Below the pieces are notes generated by a model. It saw nothing but the letters and a program-made list of their open reading frames with translations, searched no databases and had not been told where the DNA came from. Shown piece by piece: positions 17,625 to 27,714 of a stretch of DNA of 64,000 bases (its first letter is position 1; each line of letters begins with the position of its first letter). A program made the translations under genes and the position numbers. Where the stretch lies: NCBI RefSeq assembly GCF_000499845.2, contig NC_023756.2:35604773-35668772 (forward strand). Direction: 5' to 3'. Origin of the DNA: Phaseolus vulgaris (taxonomy: Eukaryota > Streptophyta > Magnoliopsida > Fabales > Fabaceae).

Positions 17625-20600
17625 GTGGATGGGAGTAGTTGTGCAAATGTGGCTAGTACAAGAGTAGTAGATAAGCTTGGATTGCCTACTATCTCTCATA
17701 CAAAGCCCTACAAATTACAATGGCTTAGTGAAGTAGGAGAAATAATTGTTAATAAACAAGTCCTCATCCATTTCTCCATTGGAAAATACAAAGATGAGGT
17801 ATTATATGATGTTGTGCCCATGGAAGCCACTCATGTTCTTTTGGGAAGGCCTTGGCAATTTGATAGAAAAGTTTTACATGATGGCTTTACCAACAAACTA
17901 TCTTTTGAATTCCATGGTCACAAGGTTACTTTAAAATCTCTCTCTCCAAGAGAAGTCCATGGGGACCAAGTTATCATGAAGAAAAAGAGGGAGAGTGAAA
18001 AAGATAAAAAAGATAAAAAAGATAAGAGTTCTAAGCCTACACTCCTTGTGTCTAGGCGTGACATTGAAAGGGAAATAGTGGCTCATCATCCTCTTTTCTT
18101 AGCCATCCCTAGAACTCTTAGAGTAGAATCACTTGTTGATAGTCCTCATTGCTTGGAAAATTTGGTAGAAGAGTTCCAAGATGTGTTTCAAGATCCTCCA
18201 AATGGACTTCCACCTTTGAGAGGGATTGAGCACCAAATTGATTTGATAGCGGGCTCTTCTTTACCAAACCGTCTAGCATATAGGACCAATCCAAGTGAAA
18301 CCAAGGAAATTCGCCAACAAGTTGAGGCTTTGATTGAGAAAGGGTGGGTGCAAGATAGCATGAGTCCTTGTGCTATGCCTATCATCTTAGTGCCAAAAAA
18401 GGATGGCACATGGCGAATGTGTTTGGATTGTAGGGCCATCAATAACATAACAATCAAGTATAGGCATCCCATACCTAGACTAGATTATTTGTTGGATGAA
18501 TTACATGGTTCAAAAATCTTTTCAAAGATTGATCTTAAAAGCGGCTACAATCAAATCCGTATCAAACCGGGTGATGAATGGAAGACGGCTTTTAAGACCA
18601 ACTTTGGTTTATATGAGTGGTTAGTTATGCCTTTTGGTTTAACTAATGCACCAAGTACCTTCATGCGCCTCATGCATAATGTTCTTAGACCTTTCATTGG
18701 TAAGTTTGTTGTGGTTTACTTTGATGACATTCTCATTTATAGCTTATCTTTGAATGACCATAGGTTACATGTTAGGCAAGTTTTAGAAACCCTTAGGAAG
18801 GAACATTTGTATGCTAACCTTGCTAAATATATGTTTGCTCTTGATCATATAGAATTCCTAGGGTTTGTTGTGAGTTGTAAAGGGGTCCATGTGGACAAAA
18901 CAAAGGTGGTGGCCATTCAAAATTGGCCTACACCAAAATCTTTGAATGAGGTCCGAAGTTTTCATGGACTTGCTTCTTTCTATAGAAGATTTGTCCCAAA
19001 CTTTGGTACCATTGCCGCACCACTCAATGACATAGTGAAAAAGGATGTGGTCTTTCATTGGGGAGAAGCACAACAAAATGCTTTTGACACTTTGAAAGAA
19101 AAATTGACTAATGCTCCCATCTTGGCCCTTCCTAATTTCACTAAGACATTTGAGATTGAGTGTGATGCTTCAAGCATAGGTATTGGGGCTGTTCTCCTTC
19201 AAGAGGGCCACCCCATAGCCTATTTTAGTGAGAAATTGAAAGGAAGTCATCTCAATTATTCCACCTATGATAAGGAATTATATGCACTTGTTAGGGCTTT
19301 GTTTACTTGGCAACACTATCTTTTTCCCAAAGAGTTTGTGATACATAGTGATCATGAATCTCTTAAATATTTGAAAAGCCAAAACAAACTTAACAAGAGG
19401 CATGCTAAGTGGGTGGAATTCATTGAGCAATTTCCTTATGTGATCAAACACAAGCAAGGCAAAATAAATATTGTGGCGGATGCTCTTTCTAGAAGATACA
19501 CCTTGCTAAATCTTTTAACCTCTCAATATCTTGGTTTTGATCACATTAAGGAACTTTATCATGATGACCTTGATTTTTCTCCCATCTATCAAGAGTGTCT
19601 TAAGGGAGGACACAAATACTTTTTTATTCAAGATGGCTTTCTTTTTAAAGGAAAACGTCTTTGTGTTCCCCAAAGCTCTATTAGATTATCTCTTGTTAGA
19701 AAAGCTCATGAGGGAGGTTTAATGGGACATTTTGGGGTTGCTAAAACTTTGGATGTGTTGCATGAACATTTCTTTTGGCCACATATGCATAAACATGTTC
19801 ATAGTTTGTGTGATAAATGCATAGCTTGCCGCAAAGCTAAGTCTAAAATGCATCCCCATGGTCTTTATACTCCTCTTCCTATCCCTTCAATGCCTTGGGT
19901 AGATATATCTATGGATTTCATCTTAGGCTTACCCAAGACATCAAAGGGAAAGGACTCCATTTTTGTGGCAGTAGATCGTTTTTCAAAGATGGCTCACTTT
20001 ATTCCTTGCCACAAAGTGGATGATGCATGCCACATTGCAAACCTCTTCTTCCAAGAAGTGGTTCGCTTACATGGGATTCCTAGGTCTATAGTGTCCGATA
20101 GAGATACTAAATTCTTGAGTCACTTTTGGAAGACCTTGTGGGGCAAGCTTGGAACTAAGCTTTTATTTTCTACCACTTGCCACCCACAAACTGATGGTCA
20201 AACCGAGGTGGTGAATAGAACTTTAGGACAACTATTGAGATGTTTTATTTCGGGGAATCCTAGAGTGTGGGAGAATTTACTACCCCATGTTGAGTTTGCA
20301 TATAATCGTGTAGTAAATTCTACCACCTCCCATTCTCCTTTTGAGGTGGTCTATGGGTTTAATCCCCTAACACCTCTTGATCTTCTTCCTATTCCCCTTC
20401 TTGGAGATGTCTTGTGCAAAGATGGGGATGAAAAGGCTTCTTTTGTGAAAACTTTGCATAAAGACATCAAGAACAGAATTGAGAAGAAGGTTGGCAAGTA
20501 TGCTGAACTTGCCAATAAAAGGAGAAAAGCATTGTTGTTTGATGAGGGCGATTGGGTTTCGCTTCACTTGAGGAAGGATCGTTTTCCTACTCAAAGGAAG

Positions 20601-20972
20601 TCCAAACTAATGCCTCGAGGGGATGGACCTTTCCAAATCCTCAAGAGGATTAATGACAATGCTTATGAGTTAGATATGCCTGATACATTCTTAGGTAGTC
20701 ATACTTTTAATGTTAGCGATCTAACTCCTTTTTCTGTAGGTCTCCAGAATTCGTGGTCGAATTCTCTCCAACTCGGGGAGTATGATGGAGATCAAGATCA
20801 AGAGAACATAGAGGCCAATCAACAAGATCAAGAGGAGGTGGAGGCACAAATAGAATACGCCCATGGAGGTCAAAGTCCACCTCAAAGGCTTACAAGAAGC
20901 ATGTTTAAAGCTTTAGGAACTAGAGGACATTTATTTTCTCTTTTTGTAATTTCTTTAGTTGAAGGTGCTTAG
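17625..20972 (+). CDS. pol: Chromovirus-like pol: protease end, RT, RNase H, integrase
   Basis: 1115 codons without a stop. No ATG opens it (codon 1 is GTG); in an intact element it follows gag in frame. Protease active site [11 protein letters not shown] at residues 1-11; RT from about 190, with [19 protein letters not shown] near 260 and the catalytic YFDD at about 365; RNase H with FEIECDASS near 510 and the last Asp in ADALSRR near 620; integrase zinc region [10 protein letters not shown]...CDKCIACRK from about 695; core Asp/Asp/Glu near 760, 822 and 858 ([17 protein letters not shown]); GPY-type motif RGDGPFQIL near 1005. No chromodomain is visible. The last 63 codons lie inside the 3' LTR. 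Every catalytic residue I can check is present. Confidence 0.9.
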   Translation: MDGSSCANVASTRVVDKLGLPTISHTKPYKLQWLSEVGEIIVNKQVLIHFSIGKYKDEVLYDVVPMEATHVLLGRPWQFDRKVLHDGFTNKLSFEFHGHKVTLKSLSPREVHGDQVIMKKKRESEKDKKDKKDKSSKPTLLVSRRDIEREIVAHHPLFLAIPRTLRVESLVDSPHCLENLVEEFQDVFQDPPNGLPPLRGIEHQIDLIAGSSLPNRLAYRTNPSETKEIRQQVEALIEKGWVQDSMSPCAMPIILVPKKDGTWRMCLDCRAINNITIKYRHPIPRLDYLLDELHGSKIFSKIDLKSGYNQIRIKPGDEWKTAFKTNFGLYEWLVMPFGLTNAPSTFMRLMHNVLRPFIGKFVVVYFDDILIYSLSLNDHRLHVRQVLETLRKEHLYANLAKYMFALDHIEFLGFVVSCKGVHVDKTKVVAIQNWPTPKSLNEVRSFHGLASFYRRFVPNFGTIAAPLNDIVKKDVVFHWGEAQQNAFDTLKEKLTNAPILALPNFTKTFEIECDASSIGIGAVLLQEGHPIAYFSEKLKGSHLNYSTYDKELYALVRALFTWQHYLFPKEFVIHSDHESLKYLKSQNKLNKRHAKWVEFIEQFPYVIKHKQGKINIVADALSRRYTLLNLLTSQYLGFDHIKELYHDDLDFSPIYQECLKGGHKYFFIQDGFLFKGKRLCVPQSSIRLSLVRKAHEGGLMGHFGVAKTLDVLHEHFFWPHMHKHVHSLCDKCIACRKAKSKMHPHGLYTPLPIPSMPWVDISMDFILGLPKTSKGKDSIFVAVDRFSKMAHFIPCHKVDDACHIANLFFQEVVRLHGIPRSIVSDRDTKFLSHFWKTLWGKLGTKLLFSTTCHPQTDGQTEVVNRTLGQLLRCFISGNPRVWENLLPHVEFAYNRVVNSTTSHSPFEVVYGFNPLTPLDLLPIPLLGDVLCKDGDEKASFVKTLHKDIKNRIEKKVGKYAELANKRRKALLFDEGDWVSLHLRKDRFPTQRKSKLMPRGDGPFQILKRINDNAYELDMPDTFLGSHTFNVSDLTPFSVGLQNSWSNSLQLGEYDGDQDQENIEANQQDQEEVEAQIEYAHGGQSPPQRLTRSMFKALGTRGHLFSLFVISLVEGA

Positions 20973-21763
20973 AGGGAAACTTTAGAAACCTCTTTTGTTA
21001 TAGCATCTTTTAGGCTTTAGTTAGGAGCTTTAGTAGATAGGTGTAGAAGTAGAATAGGAGGTGCCAAAGTGAAGGAAGGAGTCACACCTTCCTCATGGCT
21101 TGAAATAGGCACCGGTTTTAGCTAGCTTTAGGAGGGAAATTTGAATTGTTTTAGCTTGCATTTTCAGCACCTTAGGCTATAAATAGAGGTGCTCTCTTTG
21201 TAAAATTCATATTGGAATTAATCTAAGAAAATTCTACTCAAATTTTGAGTGAACTTTGGAGAGCTTTTGAGCCTTCTTCTCTAGTCTTATCTTGATGGAT
21301 CAATGGAGTCCTCAAGTGGCGGCATCACTCTCATCTAGGAGCATTCCACACTTCTAGTGGCGAGATCATCCATCATTCTTCCATCTTCATGAGCAATTCT
21401 TCTCTCCTTCCTTTCTTCTTTGTTAATTCTTTGTTCTAGCTTGTTGTCTTGTTGTTTGGTTCGGCTATTCTATTTTTCCAGCACCTATTTTCTGTTCTTG
21501 CCTTTTAATTTTCACTTTGTTCGGTTCAAATGTGTTCTTATGCAATTCTGTTCGGTACTTCTTAGTTTTACATCTTTTTGTTGGTTCAATTTGACAATAT
21601 GTGGAACATCCAAATGAGTTTGGGATTTGGTACTAGTTTTTGGTGAGTTCTTGTCTTAGAACAATGATCCAACTCTAAGAAAAGTGCCTCTATAATGTCC
21701 AACTCAAGGTGATTCCTAAGAATGTCAAGAATCATTCTCTATATGGCTAGTGGAATCACATCA
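20783..21763 (+). repeat. 3' LTR of the chromovirus
   Basis: 981 bases from TGATGGAGATC to GGAATCACATCA; TATA box (CTATAAATAG) at about 21178. It overlaps the last 190 bases of pol. Confidence 0.88.
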
Positions 21764-21836
21764 AACCTTCTAGTACACCTTGAGAGGTGGTTTGCTTTCC
21801 CTTGCCTTTATGTTTTTGTCTTGAAGACGAAGCCAT
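21764..21836 (-). pseudogene. Sirevirus ORF3, start
   Basis: ATG at 21836 opens a short basic N-terminus (SSSRQKHKGKGKQTTSQG) that runs into the AACCT duplication at 21764-21768, where the chromovirus splits the gene. The rest is at 15898-16998. Confidence 0.65.
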
Positions 21837-22241
21837 GGTTGAACCAGAAAATATCTCTTGTTTCTAATGGTGAGAATCAAAGAGAGGCAACCAATGTGGG
21901 TAGCAAATATTCACACAGATTTATAGTAGAATAAATGGATTGATATGGCAGTTATGAGTGGATATGCATGAAGATTTTATGCTTTGAATTGTGTAGAGAA
22001 TCTTTGAAAATATGCACCAAATATTTAGGGTCACGATGCATACACCAAACCTTTATTGAGCACCCAAACCATCAAATCGGTTACATAACCATGACCAAAA
22101 CCGTCAAAGGTACAGAGGTTAATGCCCACTAAGACAGTCAAGCAGTCAAAGATCAGAATTTCTCTTTCCTAGTCATCAATGCATATCAGTGCAGAAAATA
22201 AACACATTCAATTACGAATAAACAGATTTAATTTTTCACTG
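21837..22241 (-). other. Sirevirus spacer between pol and ORF3
   Basis: 405 bases without a supported ORF or repeat. It separates the pol stop (22242) from the ORF3 ATG. Confidence 0.6.
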
Positions 22242-22463
22242 CTAGGCACAATTGACATTTATAATACCCAATTCATTAAGCAGAAAATTAAACCTATCTT
22301 TGGCTAATGGTTTTATGAACAAATCAGCAAGTTGTAAATCAGTACCAATGAACTTAATATCACACGTTCCATTAGATATGTGTTCCTTTAGAAAATGATG
22401 CCTAATTTCAATGTGTTTGGTTCTTGAATGCATGACAGGATTTTTGGTTAAGTTGATTGCACT
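22242..22463 (-). pseudogene. Sirevirus RNase H, C-terminal end
   Basis: Minus strand: AINLTKNPVMHSRTKHIEIRH and DLFIKPL, the end of a Ty1/copia RNase H, finishing at 22242. It continues the frame broken at 27715; GCACT is duplicated at both edges (22459-22463 and 27715-27719). Confidence 0.9.
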
Positions 22464-23216
22464 TGATGGAGGAGGGCCCAAGCTCACCACACGATGAAAG
22501 CCAAGCCTCCAAGACTAGACGGTCTAGCCTATGATGAGGAGCGTCTAGACTCAAAAAGGAGCGTCTAGCCCATGAAGAGGAGCGTCTAGGCCATGATGAG
22601 GAGCGGCTACATAAGGAGCGTCTAGGCCATGATGAGGATTCCTTCTAGACCATCTAGCTTCACATACACATGGGTCAAAGCTACGGTTTTGGGAAGAGAA
22701 GACCTTTGTAATTGTTACATAAAGGCCCATTAGGGGTGCTTAGTAATTAGAGTAGTGTAGAAAGCATATTTGTGTGAACATTCTAGAAAGACCATGGAGG
22801 GGGGGGGGGGTGAGCATAAAAACTAGACACACCCCTCCCCATGTGCTCATTTGTGCACCCATGTGCCATGTGCACCCATGTGCTTCACATTTACATTTCA
22901 TTTGGCTAGCATTAGGGTTGCATTATGGTCCTCCTTAGCCTATAAAAGGAGGAGCCTACACCTTGTATTTTCAAGTTTATTGTGAGTAAAGTTATGCTGC
23001 CCATTTGTGCTCAACTTTGCTTCTCCCTAGAATCCTAGGCTCTAAACTTCAATTCCTTCATCTTTTCCCTTGAGCTGGCCGAACCACTCAATACCCATAC
23101 CTATCATGCACCTACAAGATCAACACCACTCTTAGGAGGATCTTGCTCACTCTCATTCATTGCTTCCGCCCCATACTCTACATTGATTCAAGAAGAACTT
23201 CATGAAAATGCCATCA
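22464..23216 (+). repeat. 5' LTR of small element copy 2
   Basis: TGATGGAGGAGG to AATGCCATCA. It holds the CTAGAC-palindrome minisatellite (22517-22660), a G run of 12 near 22799-22810 and TATAAAAGG at 22941. Confidence 0.92.
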
Positions 23217-25083
23217 TTTGGTATCATGAGCTTTGGTTCTTCAAGATGAGTAGCTCCTTGTCTTTTAAATTTTAGTTCTTCTTTATTTCATATTGTCATT
23301 TACTTTCCTTACTTGTCTTGCTGTTTTTTACATTTTAATTTGTTCTTGGTGTGCTTTGTGGAAGATCCAACCGAAGCACTCTTGTTCATTTGATCTTGAA
23401 CAAGTTCTTGTGCAATTTGTGATAGGATTCCATACACCTTTGTGTTGCTATTTTCTTTTAGGCTTTTGAGTCTTTATTGCTTTCCTTATTTGGTTCATAT
23501 TATGCTTTGAGTCTTTAATTTTCTGAATCTATACATGTTTTGTCAAGTCATGTTCATCCATATTGTCAACAATTCATAGTAGTCCTTTTATTTGGCTTAA
23601 TTGTTTCTTGATTTTGGGTCTCTTTATTTGCTTGAATCTGCTGTTCTTTGCTCCTTTGGTGCCTTTTTAATTTTTAGTTTGAGTTCATATTGTGTTTAGA
23701 TCATACACAATTCTATTTCACAAATTTCCATTGTGTCTAAACTTTGGTATCTTGCTGTTTTTGTTTCCAGTTTTCAGGTTCCCCTGTTTTCACCTTCTCT
23801 GTTTTGGCTGTTTTAACCCAGAAAAATATTTCCACCCATAGGAAAATTTTGATTCTCTGGAAAATGCAAGTTTAAAGTGTTATAGAAAGGACAAAAAAAG
23901 AATTAGGTCAAAAGAAGCAACAGAAAAAAAATGATAAATCTTTTAAGATCAGAGTGCAAATCTGAAGCGCTCCAGCTGGCCTAACCGAACACCAATTTTG
24001 AAAAATTTATTAAAAAAAAATGGTGCATCCGTTTTGAGTGAATCCAAAGCCAGATTTTAGATAAGATCCTGAATATCTTGCATAACAAATTTCAGAGCCA
24101 AATTCTAAAAATACAGCTCAGCATAAATCGGGGAACAAACACGTTTTCTGGCCCACAACATTTTCCAGTGGTGCTGTTTTTTTATTTGGTCATCTAATCT
24201 AGTGCTTTTCTTTAGGAATTCTTTTGTGTGCCAACCTTTAATTGAGTACCTTTATTTGTTTGCTTTACTTAATTGACTCTCTTTCTAGTTGTCACAATCT
24301 AAATCCTTTTGGTGGTACTGTTTTATTCAATTAAATTTGTTTCTTGCTTTTGTTCTTTGACCTCTAATTTGGGTGCTGGAATTTAATTCTTCTTTGGTGC
24401 TTATGTGAATGGGAACTTGATTTGGTTAAGGTTTAGCCCTTTGCTAGGTGCTGGAAATTGGAGGATTAAAGGCCATCATTCTAAGGAGAAGACAAGGCCA
24501 AAGCCGAAACAAGCATTCTTGAGAAAACACTACAAACACTTGGAAGATCAACAAGCAAAGACAACAAGGAAGTGCACTAACCAAAAGAGGATCAACAAAG
24601 GGAGTTCTCTTATTTCCTTTGCAACTTGGTTCATTGTTAATTACCTTGTTAATTACGTTTAGACGGTGAGTGTGTCTTCAAGGGCTCAAAGTGTCCAAGA
24701 AGCCTCACCTAGGGCCGAATAGTATAGCATTCTTGATTAGTAATTGTTACTTGTTTGTAATTGCCTTTTCTTTTGCTTAGTTAAGTGACGATTTGCATGG
24801 TTATTTTGTTAAGTTTGTGTTAAACCGACTAGCTTTGTTGATTAGTAGCTTGCATTGTTTTCTTGCATTGAAAAAAAAAATTGATTTCTCAACTTATTTG
24901 TGTTCTAAGTGTTTCACTAAGAGAAAGTCTTGTGTGAAGATATTGGAGGATAGTTTTTGGCAAGGAAAAGGCTTGGTATTTAAGTAGTCCTTTGTGACTC
25001 ACCTCCCTTACCTGGAAAACTACCTTCTTTAACTTTCCTAAACTTTCTCAAAGTAAAACACCTATATACACAAAGCTTTAGCC
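23217..25083 (+). other. PBS and untranslated leader of small element copy 2
   Basis: TTTGGTATCATGAGCTTTGG follows the LTR directly and is a one-insertion variant of the initiator-Met PBS. The remaining 1.85 kb is T-rich, holds no supported ORF and matches the leader of copy 1 in reverse complement. Confidence 0.65.
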
Positions 25084-26994
25084 ATGTCTTCTTCTTCTCA
25101 TTCTACAAAGTCTATTGGAAGTGAATTAAAATCTTTAAAAACTCTTTTGAAAGAAGTTTCACAAACTGTGCAATCAATTGCATATAGAAAATTGGAGAGT
25201 GAGACTAAACTTAATGTTTTGACTAAAGCAAAGGATGAGAAGTCTCACATTCTAAAAAAATTACCTTCTCATGCATATATCTCTAAAGATCATGATTCTT
25301 TTGGGGAGGGAAGCATTAGAGTAAATGATTATTATCAAGCACCCCCTAGAAGACATAGAGGAGATAGAAAAGAACAAGAAAACCCAAGAGAGGTTAGGGT
25401 AGACCAACCCCATTTCCATGGAAAAGAAAATATAGAAGCTTGCCTAGATTGGGAAATGAGGGTAGAAAAATTGTTTGCTTCCCATAAAGAAAGAAAGGAA
25501 AGAAAAATACAAAAGAAGAGAGGGGAAGTCGAAAGGGAAGCTAAAGAAAAAGAAGAAAAAGAAAAGCATGAGAAGACCCTTGAAGAACAAAAGGCGTGGG
25601 AGAAGAGTGTTCCTTCCCACAAGGTCATTCAACAAGACCAAAGATTTAAAAATACCTTTGAAAATATGTGTCTTGTTGAACAACCTCAAAGCCTTACCTT
25701 TTGTAAAGGAACACTTGCAAGCCTAAGTGAAAAAGAAGAGTCATTAAAAGAAGCTTGCATAGATAAAAATGAAATAGATTATTTCTCATATGTGCTAGGA
25801 TATCACCAAGTGAATGTCAAGTTTTTTATAAGCATCTACAAAAACAATTTTTTATGTGAAGTAGTGCCTAAAGAAACTTGTCATGTCTTATTGAGACAAC
25901 CATTGCAAAGTGTACAAATCCTTATAAACAATGGTTGTCACAACGAGACTATCTTTACACATAAGAGAAAAAGTCTTCATGAAGGAGAACTCATGGGACA
26001 AATTAGAGTTGATAAAACTCTAGAGCTTTTAAAAGGAAAACTTTTGTCCCCCATGAGAAAAGAAGTTCAAAGACATTACCTTAGGTACAATTCTTGTTTT
26101 CAAAATACGCCCAAGGCAATGTCTCATAAACTCTATACTCCTTCACCTTTTGCAAATGATCCTTGGGAAGATATAAATTTCCTATTAAAACTCCCTAGGA
26201 CAACAAAAGGTTGTGATTCAATCTTCATGGTTATGGATAAACTCTTCTCTAGAGAAGTGATACATCTTCATGGTTTATCTTCAAGCATAGTGTTGAATAG
26301 AGTTCCAAATTTCGCAAACCATGATTTGAGGATTTCCTTTGGAAAACTTGCAACTAAATTGCACACTTTAAATTCTTATCATCCTCAAACGCATGGTCAA
26401 AATATATTTGAAAATCTAGCTCTTTCTACTATGCCTAGAATAATCATGAAGTGCACACACAACTCTAGAGGTGAGCAAACATACCATAAAGTAGTTCACA
26501 AAACTACTTATATTTCTACTTTAAAAGTTATGTGTGGGTTCAATCATCTTTCTCCTTTTAAGTTGTTACCATCTTCTATAGGATTTATGCCTAAAGAGAA
26601 AGTAACCACAAATGAACCTTTTAAAATACATAAGATGATTAGAGACCACACACAACCATTAAAAGAGAAACTTTGTCCAAGGTTGCCAAAACCAAAAGAA
26701 AAGCAAAAATGGCAACCTAGTAAAATTAATTTGCAAACTAACACCTATGCCTTATTTGATTATTTCTATAGGTGGACGTTTGATCCAGGAGGACAAGCTT
26801 TGGCGAAGCAAAAGGTTGCTATCCGAGATCAAGTCTGTAGATCTGAGGATAGATCTTTTCCCGAAGGAGGAGATGATGGACACCATCCAGCCACAACCAT
26901 CCCCCTAGTTGAAGAAAAAGCTTTGGATTTGAGGACAAATCCTTTTCAAGAGGGAGGGGATGATGGAGGAGGGCCCAAGCTCACCACACGATGA
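25084..26994 (+). CDS. 636-aa chimeric gag/protease/integrase-remnant ORF, no RT
   Basis: ATG at 25084. Residues 1-60: Ser-rich start and helix shared with copy 1. About 107-134: Gag-like HFHGKENIEACLDWEMRVEKL. 135-175: Lys/Glu-rich charged helix. About 248-272: protease strand NNFLCEVVPKETCHVLLRQP. About 296-340: former integrase zinc region (HEGELMGQIRVDKTLELL), missing its second His and one Cys. About 348-440: former integrase core; the first Asp is replaced (NFLL), the second is Asn (IVLNRVPNF) and the Glu is gone (HGQNIFEN). RT and RNase H are absent. The ORF crosses the PPT and ends 34 bases into the 3' LTR. No enzymatic activity is expected; an RNA-binding or structural role is possible but unproven. 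Confidence 0.75.
   Translation: MSSSSHSTKSIGSELKSLKTLLKEVSQTVQSIAYRKLESETKLNVLTKAKDEKSHILKKLPSHAYISKDHDSFGEGSIRVNDYYQAPPRRHRGDRKEQENPREVRVDQPHFHGKENIEACLDWEMRVEKLFASHKERKERKIQKKRGEVEREAKEKEEKEKHEKTLEEQKAWEKSVPSHKVIQQDQRFKNTFENMCLVEQPQSLTFCKGTLASLSEKEESLKEACIDKNEIDYFSYVLGYHQVNVKFFISIYKNNFLCEVVPKETCHVLLRQPLQSVQILINNGCHNETIFTHKRKSLHEGELMGQIRVDKTLELLKGKLLSPMRKEVQRHYLRYNSCFQNTPKAMSHKLYTPSPFANDPWEDINFLLKLPRTTKGCDSIFMVMDKLFSREVIHLHGLSSSIVLNRVPNFANHDLRISFGKLATKLHTLNSYHPQTHGQNIFENLALSTMPRIIMKCTHNSRGEQTYHKVVHKTTYISTLKVMCGFNHLSPFKLLPSSIGFMPKEKVTTNEPFKIHKMIRDHTQPLKEKLCPRLPKPKEKQKWQPSKINLQTNTYALFDYFYRWTFDPGGQALAKQKVAIRDQVCRSEDRSFPEGGDDGHHPATTIPLVEEKALDLRTNPFQEGGDDGGGPKLTTR
26948..26960 (+). other. Polypurine tract of small element copy 2
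   Basis: AAGAGGGAGGGGA directly before the LTR start TGATGG. A second PPT-like run followed by TGATGG lies about 88 bases upstream (AAGGAGGAGATGATGG, 26865-26880). Confidence 0.8.
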
Positions 26995-27714
26995 AAGCCA
27001 AGCCTCCAAGACTAGACGGTCTAGCCTATGATGAGGAGCGTCTAGACTCAAAAAGGAGCGTCTAGCCCATGAAGAGGAGCGTCTAAGCCATGATGAGGAG
27101 CGGCTACATAAGGAGCGTCTAGGCCATGATGAGGATTCCTTCTAGACCATCTAGCTTCACATACACATGGGTCAAAGCTACGGTTTTGGGAAGAGAAGAC
27201 CTTTGTAATTGTTACATAAAGGCCCATTAGGGGTGCTTAGTAATTAGAGTAGTGTAGAAAGCATATTTGTGTGAACATTCTAGAAAGACCATGGAGGGGG
27301 GGGGGGGGTGAGCATAAAAACTAGACACACCCCTCCCCATGTGCTCATTTGTGCACCCATGTGCCATGTGCACCCATGTGCTTCACATTTACATTTCATT
27401 TGGCTAGCATTAGGGTTGCATTATGGTCCTCCTTAGCCTATAAAAGGAGGAGCCTACACCTTGTATTTTCAAGTTTATTGTGAGTAAAGTTATGCTGCCC
27501 ATTTGTGCTCAACTTTGCTTCTCCCTAGAATCCTAGGCTCTAAACTTCAATTCCTTCATCTTTTCCCTTGAGCTGGCCGAACCACTCAATACCCATACCT
27601 ATCATGCACCTACAAGATCAACACCACTCTTAGGAGGATCTTGCTCACTCTCATTCATTGCTTCCGCCCCATACTCTACATTGATTCAAGAAGAACTTCA
27701 TGAAAATGCCATCA
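26961..27714 (+). repeat. 3' LTR of small element copy 2
   Basis: 754 bases; identical to 22464-23216 except A for G near 27087 and a 13-base G run. TATAAAAGG at about 27439. Confidence 0.92.

Larger units (their letters stand above)
16999..21763 (+). mobile_element. Chromovirus-like Ty3/gypsy element lacking gag
   Basis: 4765 bases, flanked by AACCT (16994-16998 and 21764-21768). The left LTR is cut after 623 bases and joined straight to the protease, so about 360 bases of LTR plus PBS and gag are gone. Pol is fully open and the right LTR (20783-21763) is complete. Over the shared 623 bases I count about three differences, so it is a recent insertion. The ends (TGATGG...CATCA) match those of the small elements. 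Confidence 0.88.
22464..27714 (+). mobile_element. Small non-autonomous LTR retroelement, copy 2
   Basis: 5251 bases, plus orientation, flanked by GCACT. LTRs at 22464-23216 and 26961-27714 differ by one substitution and one base in a G run as far as I can see, so this is a very recent insertion. Same layout as copy 1: PBS, leader of about 1.87 kb, one ORF, PPT. The leader and LTRs match copy 1, but the middle of the ORF keeps a different part of the ancestral gag. Confidence 0.92.
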
